A stretch of DNA of 64,000 bases from an uncultured Hungatella sp. (GTDB taxonomy: Bacteria > Bacillota > Clostridia > Lachnospirales > Lachnospiraceae). Made by a program: the position numbers and the translations under genes. Positions 54,845 through 63,375 of the stretch are shown in pieces. Each line of letters begins with the position of its first letter. Within the stretch, counting starts at the first letter, position 1. The notes under the pieces were generated by a model, which saw only the letters and a program-made list of their open reading frames with translations, ran no database searches and was not told where the DNA came from. The stretch is from positions 20,581 through 84,580 of the forward strand of contig CATLBR010000013.1 of the NCBI GenBank assembly GCA_949879795.1, in the 5' to 3' direction.

Positions 54845-55591
54845 ATGAGCGTTATTTCTATGAAACAGCTTTTGGAGGCCGGTGTGCATTTCGGACACCA
54901 GACAAGAAGATGGAACCCCAAGATGGCTCCGTACATTTACACTGAGAGAAATGGCATCTATATCATCGATCTGCAGAAATCTGTAGGCAAGGTAGACGAG
55001 GCTTATCAGGCGGTTGCCGATCTCGCTGCCAACGGCGGTACGATTCTCTTTGTGGGAACTAAGAAGCAGGCGCAGGATGCTATCAAGACAGAGGCGGAGC
55101 GCTGCGGTATGTTTTATGTGAATGAGAGATGGCTGGGCGGCATGCTGACCAACTTTAAGACTATCCAGAGCAGAATCGTGAGGCTGAAAGAGATTGAGAC
55201 CATGTCCGAGGACGGTACATTTGACGTACTGCCCAAGAAGGAAGTCATCAAGATTAAGAAAGAGTGGGAGAAACTGGAGAAGAACCTGGGCGGTATCAAG
55301 GAGATGAAGAAACTTCCAGACGCAATTTTTATTGTGGACCCGAAGAAAGAGAGGATCTGCGTACAGGAAGCACATACTCTGGGTATCCCGCTGATCGGTA
55401 TCTGTGATACAAACTGTGATCCGGAAGAGCTGGACTACGTGATTCCGGGTAACGACGACGCGATTCGCGCGGTGAAGCTGATCGTTGCCAAGATGGCAGA
55501 CGCAGTGATTGAAGCAAACCAGGGTGAAGCAGAAGATGCTTACGAAGGATTTGAAGAGACAGCGGAAGCAGAGGAGACTGCAGAAGCTTAA
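54845..55591 (+). CDS. rpsB: 30S ribosomal protein S2
   Basis: The 248-residue protein starts [25 protein letters not shown], the S2 signature, behind [18 protein letters not shown] and [12 protein letters not shown] are also typical, and the C-terminus is the usual acidic tail. S2 joins the small subunit late in assembly. It is followed by tsf, the standard pairing. Confidence 0.97.
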   Translation: MSVISMKQLLEAGVHFGHQTRRWNPKMAPYIYTERNGIYIIDLQKSVGKVDEAYQAVADLAANGGTILFVGTKKQAQDAIKTEAERCGMFYVNERWLGGMLTNFKTIQSRIVRLKEIETMSEDGTFDVLPKKEVIKIKKEWEKLEKNLGGIKEMKKLPDAIFIVDPKKERICVQEAHTLGIPLIGICDTNCDPEELDYVIPGNDDAIRAVKLIVAKMADAVIEANQGEAEDAYEGFEETAEAEETAEA

Positions 55592-55598
55592 TTCAGTG

Positions 55599-55636
55599 AA
55601 TGCTTCAATCTGTGAATAACGGATTGGAGCATTTTT
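55599..55636 (+). terminator. Attenuating hairpin between rpsB and tsf
   Basis: AATGCTTCAATC pairs with GATTGGAGCATT, followed by T5, in the 75-base gap between the two genes. It probably lets only part of the transcripts reach tsf. Confidence 0.7.
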
Positions 55637-55666
55637 AAAAAATATAATAATCGGAGGAAAATGATC

Positions 55667-56605
55667 ATGGCAGTAACAGCAGCATTGGTAAAAGAATTGA
55701 GAGAAATGACCGGCGCCGGTATGATGGACTGCAAGAAAGCACTTGCGGCTACTGACGGCGATATGGATAAAGCGGTTGAGTTTTTGAGAGAGAAAGGCCT
55801 GGCGGGAGCGGCTAAGAAGGCGGGCCGTATCGCGGCGGAGGGCATCGTAGTGACTGCTCTCACAGAGGACGGCAAGAAGGCGGTCGCAGTGGAAGTTAAC
55901 GCTGAGACAGACTTTGTGGCAAAGAACGAGAAGTTCCAGAATTATGCTGCGGATGTGGCAGCCCAGGCTCTGGTGACTACCGCCGCGAATATCGATGAGT
56001 TCATGGCCGAGACATGGACAAAGGATCCGTCCATGACTGTCAAGGAGGCTCTGTCTTCTCAGATTTCCATCATCGGCGAGAACATGAACATCAGAAGATT
56101 CGAGCAGGTTGTGGAGGACAACGGTTTCGTGGCTTCCTATATCCACGGCGGCGGCAAGATCGGCGTGCTGATCGACGTTGAGACCGATGTGGTCAACGAC
56201 GCGGTGAAGGAGATGGCCAAGAACGTGGCCATGCAGGCCGCGGCTTTGAAGCCCATGTATACAGACAGGAGCGAGGTAAGCGAGGAGTTTATCGAGCATG
56301 AAAAGGCTATCCTTATGGCTCAGATCCAGAACGATCCCAAGGAGGCTTCCAAGCCGGAGAAGGTCATCGCAGGCATGATTCAGGGACGTATCAATAAGGA
56401 ACTGAAGGAGATCTGCCTCATGGATCAGGTTTATGTGAAGGCAGAGGATGGCAAGCAGTCTGTGGATCAGTACGTGAAGGCCGTGGCCAAGGAGAACGGG
56501 GCAAATATTAAGATCAAGAAGTTTGTTCGGTTCGAGACCGGTGAAGGGTTGGAGAAGAAAGAGGAGAATTTCGCTGAGGAAGTGGCGAAGCAGATGGGAA
56601 TGTAA
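55667..56605 (+). CDS. tsf: Elongation factor Ts
   Basis: The ATG at 55667 (MAVTAALVKELREMTGAGMMDCKKAL) is nine bases after GGAGG; the ATG two codons upstream is too close. The 312-residue protein has the TGAGMMDCKKAL N-terminal signature, VEVNAETDFVAKN and the second half-domain typical of Firmicutes. It recharges EF-Tu with GTP. Confidence 0.97.
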   Translation: MAVTAALVKELREMTGAGMMDCKKALAATDGDMDKAVEFLREKGLAGAAKKAGRIAAEGIVVTALTEDGKKAVAVEVNAETDFVAKNEKFQNYAADVAAQALVTTAANIDEFMAETWTKDPSMTVKEALSSQISIIGENMNIRRFEQVVEDNGFVASYIHGGGKIGVLIDVETDVVNDAVKEMAKNVAMQAAALKPMYTDRSEVSEEFIEHEKAILMAQIQNDPKEASKPEKVIAGMIQGRINKELKEICLMDQVYVKAEDGKQSVDQYVKAVAKENGANIKIKKFVRFETGEGLEKKEENFAEEVAKQMGM

Positions 56606-56630
56606 CTCCAATTTCATAAGATTAAGCAAG

Positions 56631-56663
56631 ACGCTGGAAACCCGCATGTTTCCAGCGTTTTTT
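56631..56663 (+). terminator. Terminator of rpsB-tsf
   Basis: ACGCTGGAAAC pairs with GTTTCCAGCGT, followed by T6. Confidence 0.9.
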
Positions 56664-56841
56664 GCGTTTTTGGGGTGTCGTTTTGGGATGATGGAAATCG
56701 GGAGGATTTGCGGAAAAGTTGGTAAAAATCTGGTACGGGAATTGGTAAAATCCTTTACCAACTTTTAAGGGGCGAAGTTTGCAGGTTTTTTATAGAGAAG
56801 GAACGAGTGGGATTTTTTACGAAGGAAGCAATGAAAAAATG

Positions 56842-57045
56842 ATGAAAGAAAGGACGAAGTGCATGGAACTGATTGAGATGATGGTGGTGATGGGGAAGAA
56901 CCGGATGATCCAGCTGCCGGAAGAGGAAGTGAAAGTAATGGGGCTGAAGGAAGGGGATGAGTTGTGTCTGTCTTATCTGGTGGATGATCGGATGGAGGGG
57001 AAGGTGAATGAGGCGGGGGAGTTTTTAGTGGAGAAGGTAAGATGA
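56842..57045 (+). CDS. Small AbrB-like protein
   Basis: About 67 residues with NRMIQLPEEEVKVMGLKEGDELCLSYLVDDRM, which resembles the swapped-hairpin AbrB/MazE fold (an L/I-P-E step followed by LxxGDxL). The start may be 56842 or the ATG at 56863 (MELIEMMVVMGKN), which has AAAGGA eight bases upstream. AbrB-like proteins are DNA-binding regulators or antitoxins. No toxin partner is adjacent; the SIR2 gene downstream has its own promoter, but a link cannot be ruled out. Confidence 0.5.
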   Translation: MKERTKCMELIEMMVVMGKNRMIQLPEEEVKVMGLKEGDELCLSYLVDDRMEGKVNEAGEFLVEKVR

Positions 57046-57071
57046 TAAGAACAAAGGGGGCGTTAAATTCC

Positions 57072-57100
57072 TTGACAGTCGATAATCTCTTCAATACAAT
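57072..57100 (+). promoter_or_regulatory. Strong promoter of the SIR2 gene
   Basis: TTGACA (57072-57077) and TACAAT (57095-57100) are 17 bases apart; the start codon is 34 bases on. Confidence 0.8.
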
Positions 57101-57133
57101 AGAGTTAGCAAAGTTATGTTGGAGGGAAGCGTT

Positions 57134-60100
57134 ATGGGGAAAGAACAGGTTTATTCTTGTGCCGAAGATATTGCCATGAGGCTTAAAGAAGATAGAAAGT
57201 ATGGAAAAGCCTCACTAATGGTTGGCGCTGGATTTTCTAAAAATGCAAAGAGCAGGGGAATGAAGGATATTATACCACCTGATTGGAGTCAACTTGCAGA
57301 TAAGATGTATTGTGAATTATATCCTCAATTTTCTGATATGACTGAAGATCAGAAGAATGAATGGAAAAAGCAGAGAATCATAAAGACATCAGGGAAGAAT
57401 GTTACAAAGTTAGCGGAAGAGTATATTGTAAATTTTGACAGGAACAAAATGAATCATTTGATAGAAAACGCCATTGCAGATGATTTATTTTTTCCTGGAG
57501 ATTTACATAAAAAATTGTTAATGTTAAACTGGGCAGATATATTTACAACAAATTATGACACGCTGTTAGAACGAACAGCAAATATGGTAATTCGAGAAAA
57601 AAATTATCAGATTGTATGTTCTCACAATGACATAGCAGGAAGTATAAGCCCCAGAATCGTAAAACTGCATGGAAGTATTCCGCATGTCAAGCCATATATA
57701 ATATGTGATGAAGATTACAGGGTTTATCCAATAAAATATGCAGCAATGGTAAATACTGTACAGCAGGCAATGCTGGAAACAAGATTGTGTCTGATTGGAT
57801 TTTCGGGTGATGATCCTAATTTTCAGAGGTGGATGGGATGGATCAGAGATAACATGGGAGAATGCTGCCCTATTATTTATCTGATTGGGATTTATGATAA
57901 ATTGAGTGAGCCGGAAAGACGATTGTTGGAAAACAGACAGATTATAGTTGTTGATATATCTTGTCTGGTTGGAAAAGAAGAAGCAGATAGGCATGGTACT
58001 GCTATTTCCAGATTTTTGGATTTATTGGTAGATTATCAGAAAGATGAAGATATTTTTCGGGACAGGCCATATTCAGAAGCAGATGAATTTTGGAAGCCGA
58101 AGGATAAGAATAAATACATTAAGAATATGGGAGTCTATTTAAAGCGGGTCGCAAAAGAAATGCAGCCGTATATTTTGTTCCCATCAGAAATAAAAGAAAA
58201 AGGTGTGGGAAAGGAAGTAAGTAAGAAATATAAAGAATATTTTATAAACCATTTTGGGGTATTGGTTAATGTATGCAAAGAGGGAATATTCCAAAAAGAG
58301 GAGTTGCCTCTAATAGAGATTGCAGATATTATAAAAATTTTGCGGAAATATTCTGTAGTTTTAGGAGATGAAAATGCGGAGGGTTTAGAGAAAATATTCG
58401 AAAATTATGTAGATATTTCAGTTGTTTCAAATGATAAACTGAGTGCTTTAACAGAAATTGCGCTATATCTTGCTGAGATGTATCGGATAGATGGAAAAAC
58501 TATAGAATATGAGAAAAAAATATCATTGCTAGAAGCTTATATCAGTAGAGTCTCATGGTATAAGAACGAACTGCTCATCGAAAGAGTTAAATATAAGATC
58601 GAATATTTTGAATATGGTGCAGCAAAAGAACTGGTTGATAAAATTGAAGAAAGTAGTTTTGAATACAAGATACAAAAAGCCGGATTTTATAAACAGTTAT
58701 CGGAATATGAATCTGCCGATAAAATATTAAGTACATGTTCAACGGAATTGGCACAAATGAAAATATCGAAGGATATTTATGCATCTTATTTGGGTTATTT
58801 GAATTTATGCCATCGTGCCGGTCGGTGGAGTATTTCGGATGAGTATTCAGATGCTAAGTATTTTGAAAATTCATATAATACTCGACAGATTGTAATAAGG
58901 CAAAGGGATGATTTAAGTCAAACTTTTTTTAGGGATGATTGCAGGGAGAGCAGAAGAATACTGCCATTTAATTTAAACACAGGGAATAGTAGGATTACAC
59001 ACTATATTGGAATAAACGATGTCTATGTCAAGAGTTTTAGTTATTTACTTACATTAGATAAGTTATGTCTTCCACTTTTTAGTGATTTGGCAGATTTGTT
59101 GCCTAGAGTATTTAATGTGGTAATTACTTCAAGTAGTTGTACTTACTGGAAGTTATCGTTGATAGCTCGAAGCGATAATAGTAAACTTATAGACCAGATA
59201 TTCACAAGAGAAACAATTGGAGAAACTTGTAAAGAGGATATAGGTACCCTATTTCATTCATTAATATCACTGGCAAAAAATTATAAGCCAGAGGATGATT
59301 ATTCTCGAAAAACATACATTGTATCGATAAAAAATGTCTTAGATATATTATCAAGACTTGTGATTTTTATGCCAGATGGAGAGGTTGTGCAATATCTGAA
59401 AATATTAGGTATGATAAGTAGAAATAGTGACAGTATTATTGAAAAAGATATAAATAATATTTTACAACGTATTGCTACCCGCTTTAATAGCGATGTGGCA
59501 GTTTCATGTCAGGATCTGATATTTGAGGAATTTGGGGTTCAGTTTTATTTAGCGAACTATTTTAGCGAAATTTCTTTTGATATCGATAAGGATAATGTAA
59601 GGAATTATTACCTTGCTGCAATTGATCGAGCTTCTAAGGAAAATATGAAGGAACGGGACTGTGGAATATCACAGCTATTATTATTGTGGAAAAATTATAA
59701 GTTGGAAGATTTGAAAAATAGAATTATAGATATTTTATGGGATGGTGATGGACTGCCACGTTCAGAACTATATTATCCGTTTATATGGGAGGAGTTGCCA
59801 CATCCTGATAATGTAAAGTTTTCAGAATTATATTACCAGTATCTTTCGGAAGATAAGTATTTGACTGCCGTTACGGATTTTGGTGTAATCAGAACTAATT
59901 CTTTAGGTAGTGTATACAACTATTTGAATTTTTTCTATGCAACATCGAAGATGTCAAAACGGAAGATTGAAAAAGTAGTTTTAGATGAAAAGCTGGCTGT
60001 ATTTATGTTAAATACAGCGTTTGAATATGTGCAGAAGGAAAAAAGTCTTTTAAAAAATTATTTTGAGAAATTCAATACGGAACAGAAATTTGAATACATT

Positions 60101-60736
60101 GGGGAATTAACAGCACTGATTTATATTCAGGCCATTGACAAGGGGTTTGTAGCATCCGTGAATAGTAAAGTTAATGAGATTTGGCAGATATTAGATGAAA
60201 ACCAAATTGTGACAGATGCTATTAGAATGGTCAATGAAATTAAGAATGGTCAGTATAATTTGTGTATGGAGATTTTTGAGAATATTGTTTTATCCAAAAA
60301 TAAGAAGAAGTATTCCAGTGGATTTGCAGGTGTAAGATGTTTACTTTTCTACTTTGAAAGCAAAGGAGAAAGAAATATTGACATAGACAATTCATTTGAA
60401 AAATTTATGAGTTCAATTAAGTATCTGGATATTGAATATTCGAAAACAATTTGGATACATTTTGGCTCCCTGATGATGCAGGATTATTTCATAGATACGA
60501 GGGCACAAAAGTATATTTCATCTGCTATTAGAAAGTGTATGGGACTCTATATAGAACCTGCTAAAAAAGGGCAAAGATTCTATGTGGATGGATTGTATAA
60601 TTGTGTAAATGCCTTACATACTTATTGGAAGTGTATATTAGATTCAGATATAGAAAAATTACCGGAATTAGATAATTGTGTTGCAGAAGCAAAAGCCATT
60701 GATAATTGTGAGATCAGAAATATATGGAGATGTTGA
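57134..60736 (+). CDS. Large SIR2-domain protein, probable anti-phage defence
   Basis: The start at 57134 (MGKEQVYSCAEDIAM) has GGAGGG seven bases upstream; 1200 residues. The N-terminal 300 residues are a SIR2-like NAD-binding domain: GAGFSKNA (31-38), FTTNYDTLLE (about 136-145), KLHGSI (about 176) and GFSGDDPNFQRW (about 221). The remaining 900 residues are helix-rich, very AT-rich in codon use, and look like a long helical repeat sensor. This layout is that of defence-associated sirtuins such as DSR1 and DSR2, which destroy NAD when they detect a phage protein. It stands alone, next to a conjugative element carrying antirestriction genes, as expected in a defence island. Catalytic function is inferred, not shown. 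Confidence 0.8.
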   Translation: MGKEQVYSCAEDIAMRLKEDRKYGKASLMVGAGFSKNAKSRGMKDIIPPDWSQLADKMYCELYPQFSDMTEDQKNEWKKQRIIKTSGKNVTKLAEEYIVNFDRNKMNHLIENAIADDLFFPGDLHKKLLMLNWADIFTTNYDTLLERTANMVIREKNYQIVCSHNDIAGSISPRIVKLHGSIPHVKPYIICDEDYRVYPIKYAAMVNTVQQAMLETRLCLIGFSGDDPNFQRWMGWIRDNMGECCPIIYLIGIYDKLSEPERRLLENRQIIVVDISCLVGKEEADRHGTAISRFLDLLVDYQKDEDIFRDRPYSEADEFWKPKDKNKYIKNMGVYLKRVAKEMQPYILFPSEIKEKGVGKEVSKKYKEYFINHFGVLVNVCKEGIFQKEELPLIEIADIIKILRKYSVVLGDENAEGLEKIFENYVDISVVSNDKLSALTEIALYLAEMYRIDGKTIEYEKKISLLEAYISRVSWYKNELLIERVKYKIEYFEYGAAKELVDKIEESSFEYKIQKAGFYKQLSEYESADKILSTCSTELAQMKISKDIYASYLGYLNLCHRAGRWSISDEYSDAKYFENSYNTRQIVIRQRDDLSQTFFRDDCRESRRILPFNLNTGNSRITHYIGINDVYVKSFSYLLTLDKLCLPLFSDLADLLPRVFNVVITSSSCTYWKLSLIARSDNSKLIDQIFTRETIGETCKEDIGTLFHSLISLAKNYKPEDDYSRKTYIVSIKNVLDILSRLVIFMPDGEVVQYLKILGMISRNSDSIIEKDINNILQRIATRFNSDVAVSCQDLIFEEFGVQFYLANYFSEISFDIDKDNVRNYYLAAIDRASKENMKERDCGISQLLLLWKNYKLEDLKNRIIDILWDGDGLPRSELYYPFIWEELPHPDNVKFSELYYQYLSEDKYLTAVTDFGVIRTNSLGSVYNYLNFFYATSKMSKRKIEKVVLDEKLAVFMLNTAFEYVQKEKSLLKNYFEKFNTEQKFEYIGELTALIYIQAIDKGFVASVNSKVNEIWQILDENQIVTDAIRMVNEIKNGQYNLCMEIFENIVLSKNKKKYSSGFAGVRCLLFYFESKGERNIDIDNSFEKFMSSIKYLDIEYSKTIWIHFGSLMMQDYFIDTRAQKYISSAIRKCMGLYIEPAKKGQRFYVDGLYNCVNALHTYWKCILDSDIEKLPELDNCVAEAKAIDNCEIRNIWRC

Positions 60737-60801
60737 TTTTTGATTTCAGTGTTTGCTGTCAGATTGTATTATGTTTGTACAGTACATAAAAACTTTCAAA
60801 G

Positions 60802-60851
60802 AGAATCAGGATAAACTCCTTTTAGACAAGGAGAAATTCTGGTTCTTTTTT
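60802..60851 (+). terminator. Terminator of the SIR2 gene
   Basis: AGAATCAG pairs with CTGGTTCT (one G-T pair) around an inner CTCCTT/AAGGAG stem, followed by T6. Confidence 0.8.
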
Positions 60852-60876
60852 ATACCTTAAGGAAGGGGATGGTTCG

Positions 60877-61458
60877 ATGAATTATATAGAACTGATTGAA
60901 GAAGTAAGAGCAGAACTGCTGCAGGTTGTGAATCAGAGATGCGATGACATGATCCAAATGTATCAGAATGGGGATCCATACAATCGTTCAGAGATCAGGA
61001 GCAGGGAATGTTGTCTGGGGAGGACCTCCCCGTCCATGCTCAAAGGGAAGAGGCCGGTCTCTGTAACATTTGCTTCTGGTGAGACCGTAGAAACACCTAC
61101 ATGGAAAAAAGCAGTCCAGACCATTCTGAAGCACTGCAACAGGCAGCCGGACATGCATGAAAGACTGATGCAGCTGAGAGGAAAGGTGTTCGGCAGGCAG
61201 CGGACGATACTTGGGAAAGATCCGGCAGGAATGGATGTACCGATCCAGATCGATAAGAATTTGTATTTTGAAGCCAAGTTTGATACGGAGGCATTACTGA
61301 CAATGATGGAGAAAAAAGTGCTGGAACCTGTGGGCTATGACTTTTCCGGGATTGTTATCCAATATACAGAAAAGAAACCGGCGATATCAGAAAGCCTGGA
61401 GAGTGTGCAGGAAGAAGCGCTGGAAGAGGAACAGAGTGGAGGGATGACACTGAGTTAG
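60877..61458 (+). CDS. Hypothetical protein of a conjugative-element region, 193 aa
   Basis: Not recognised. Starts MNYIELIEEVRAELL behind AAGGAAGGGG. It is soluble, with a helical N-terminus, a VTFASGETVETPTWKKAVQTILKHCN segment in the first half and an acidic tail (QEEALEEEQSGG). The GC content is higher than the SIR2 gene and matches the following genes, so it looks like the first gene of the element-type block. A terminator follows. Confidence 0.65.
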   Translation: MNYIELIEEVRAELLQVVNQRCDDMIQMYQNGDPYNRSEIRSRECCLGRTSPSMLKGKRPVSVTFASGETVETPTWKKAVQTILKHCNRQPDMHERLMQLRGKVFGRQRTILGKDPAGMDVPIQIDKNLYFEAKFDTEALLTMMEKKVLEPVGYDFSGIVIQYTEKKPAISESLESVQEEALEEEQSGGMTLS

Positions 61459-61482
61459 AAAAAGGATATCTGTATACGAGGC

Positions 61483-61520
61483 AGAAGGGACTTCCATAAA
61501 CGGAAGGATCCTTCTTTTTT
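61483..61520 (+). terminator. Terminator after the 193-aa hypothetical gene
   Basis: AGAAGG-ga-CTTCC pairs with GGAAG-gat-CCTTCT, followed by T5. Confidence 0.75.
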
Positions 61521-61576
61521 ACTGCCTGAACAAAATCCGTATATGAATAAACAATAACAGGAGGGAGAGAGAATAC

Positions 61577-61972
61577 ATGAAATCAGAAGACGAACAGATG
61601 ATCCAGCGGATCATGGACACCGACACTATGGGCTATGCCTGTGTGTACAACAGCGGCAGCGGTAAAAGAGAAGAATACCTGGTTGCGCTGACCGCAGAGA
61701 ACCTTGCCAATTTTATCGGAGAAAAGGGCGGGAAGGCCCGGCAGATCACCGTGACCGATGTTCTGGACTGCCTGGTGGCAGAGAGCAGAATGGGGACGCT
61801 GGGCAGCTGCCCGGATCAGAAACTGCATAGGGAGATTAACCAATTCTTGGAACCGATCCAGAGGGGAGAAAAAGAGGCAGGGGAGATCCTGGCCGTGAGC
61901 AGGGAGGTGGCGGACGAATACTTTGCAGCGGAAGAGGAAGCGGCCATCCTGGCAGAGTGCCGGATGCAGTAA
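61577..61972 (+). CDS. Hypothetical protein, 131 aa
   Basis: Not recognised. It starts MKSEDEQMIQRIMDTDTMGYACVYNS behind GGAGGGAG and is acidic and helical (QFLEPIQRGEKEAGEILAVSREVADEYF). It has no membrane span or Cys-rich motif. It begins a closely spaced run of five genes on the same strand that reaches the window edge, typical of the accessory block of an integrated conjugative element. Confidence 0.65.
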   Translation: MKSEDEQMIQRIMDTDTMGYACVYNSGSGKREEYLVALTAENLANFIGEKGGKARQITVTDVLDCLVAESRMGTLGSCPDQKLHREINQFLEPIQRGEKEAGEILAVSREVADEYFAAEEEAAILAECRMQ

Positions 61973-62001
61973 AATAATGGAAAGCGAAAGGGGAAAAAGA
62001 T

Positions 62002-62109
62002 ATGGGATGGATACTGGGTATTACAGCAGCAGTGGGGATCCTTCTGGCCGGAATAGCCGGACTCGCATGCGTAGCGGTGTACAGAGTCAGTGAATGCCAG
62101 AACGATTGA
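62002..62109 (+). CDS. Small single-span membrane protein, 35 aa
   Basis: ATG at 62002 behind AAAGGGGAAAAAG; the product is MGWILGITAAVGILL followed by further hydrophobic residues and a short polar end (YRVSECQND). It is one membrane span with almost no soluble part. It lies between two genes of the element block with normal spacing, so it is probably translated. Confidence 0.5.
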   Translation: MGWILGITAAVGILLAGIAGLACVAVYRVSECQND

Positions 62110-62164
62110 AAAGCTCCGTCCATCATGGCGGACAGAAACGGATCAGAAAGAAAAGGAGCGTATC

Positions 62165-62731
62165 ATGATCAGACAGATCAAAAAAGAGGAACTCCGAACG
62201 ATGCATGGCCGTGAGGGACTGATCCTCCAGGGCTGCGGCGGGGATCTGAAGGAGTGGACAGACGGGATCAATCAGATGCTGGAGCAGGAAGGGATCCTTC
62301 CCAAAGGGAAACGGCTGGATGATGTGGCGGTTTTCCAGAATGAGGGGATGACCAACCTGCTCTTTTTCTTTGGAGAAGAAAAACTGGATATGGGAAAACT
62401 GGCCGCCTGGAGGCTTAAGACCCGTTACCACTTTGGCAGCACATGGATGTCCGACTATGTGGATAACCGGCTGGGAGGATTTCTCCATGAAGCCGTGGCA
62501 GAGAAGCCGAACTGTGCGCTGATTGGTGAGGATGGAAACATCTTCAACCTGATGGGGATCGCGGCCCGGACCCTTCGGGAAAACGGTATGGAGGATAAGG
62601 CGGAGGAAATGAAGAAGCGCATCACTGAAGGCGGATGTCAGGACTACTATGAAGCGCTGAACATCATCGACCAGTACGTCACCATCACGGGAAAAGAAGA
62701 ACCGGAGATGGGCGGGATGGAGATGAAGTGA
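62165..62731 (+). CDS. Hypothetical element protein, 188 aa
   Basis: The start at 62165 (MIRQIKKEELRTMHG) follows AAGGAG by seven bases. Not recognised by family; contains LILQGCGGDLKEWTDGINQML and a middle region with many aromatic residues (NEGMTNLLFFFGEE, RLKTRYHFGSTWMSDYVDNRLGG). The same-strand neighbour that follows overlaps or nearly so, and both are in the antirestriction block. Confidence 0.65.
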   Translation: MIRQIKKEELRTMHGREGLILQGCGGDLKEWTDGINQMLEQEGILPKGKRLDDVAVFQNEGMTNLLFFFGEEKLDMGKLAAWRLKTRYHFGSTWMSDYVDNRLGGFLHEAVAEKPNCALIGEDGNIFNLMGIAARTLRENGMEDKAEEMKKRITEGGCQDYYEALNIIDQYVTITGKEEPEMGGMEMK

Positions 62732-62766
62732 CATTCTGGAAACAGGAGAAGGGAGAGGAGGCAATC

Positions 62767-63357
62767 GTGGAAGAAAGAGAACCCGTCATAAAGATCCTGT
62801 ATGAAAATACCACAAGGCCGGTCAATCGGGTCTTACTCACCTTTCCGCTTTCCGGCAGGGAGAAGCCGGAGCAGAAGATGCTCTCTCTGACCAGAGGGCA
62901 TGAGGGAAAGAGCAGCATCCCCTTCCGGATCGCAAAAGTGGAATCCCCCATCCCCGGCCTTGACCGGTATCTGCCTGCGGACGGCTGGTTCCAGGAGATC
63001 AGCTGTCTGGCAGAGAAGATCGGAAGGATGGACAGGGAAGAGCAGATGAAATTTTCCGGGGTTCTGGACTGCCGATCTATCTCCACCATCGGGGATGCCC
63101 TGGAAGCGGCGGAAAGCCTGCAGCTGTATGACTGCTTTCCTGGCGTGACCTGCAGCCGGGAGCTGGGAGGATATGTGGTGGAGAACGGCATCATGGAGTT
63201 TCCCAGGAAGGTGTGGCCTTATCTGGATTATCGTGGCATCGGGGAAGAATACTATGCCTCCCACAGCTGCGCTTATACACAGACCGGTCTTGTGGTGCGG
63301 AAAGAGGAAGCGCCGGAGATGGAAGAAGGATATGTTCAGGGGCTCCGGATACAGTAA
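62767..63357 (+). CDS. ArdA-like antirestriction protein
   Basis: The start is taken as the GTG at 62767 (AGGAGG five bases upstream), although a GTG at 62728 overlaps the previous stop. The C-terminal half resembles ArdA: ISTIGDALEAAESLQLYDCFPGVTC, ELGGYVVE, PYLDYRGIG and a final YTQTGLVV, the order of the ArdA second and third domains. ArdA mimics DNA and blocks type I restriction enzymes during conjugation, and is typical of conjugative elements. The protein is acidic overall, as expected for a DNA mimic. Identity is by pattern only. Confidence 0.55.
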   Translation: MEEREPVIKILYENTTRPVNRVLLTFPLSGREKPEQKMLSLTRGHEGKSSIPFRIAKVESPIPGLDRYLPADGWFQEISCLAEKIGRMDREEQMKFSGVLDCRSISTIGDALEAAESLQLYDCFPGVTCSRELGGYVVENGIMEFPRKVWPYLDYRGIGEEYYASHSCAYTQTGLVVRKEEAPEMEEGYVQGLRIQ

Positions 63358-63375
63358 TAGGGAGGAGGGAATGCA

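Noticed and set aside
54719..56761. 680-codon minus-strand open frame opposite rpsB and tsf
   Set aside because: It is the antisense shadow of two certain ribosomal-translation genes; it has Leu/His-rich nonsense composition and no ribosome site.
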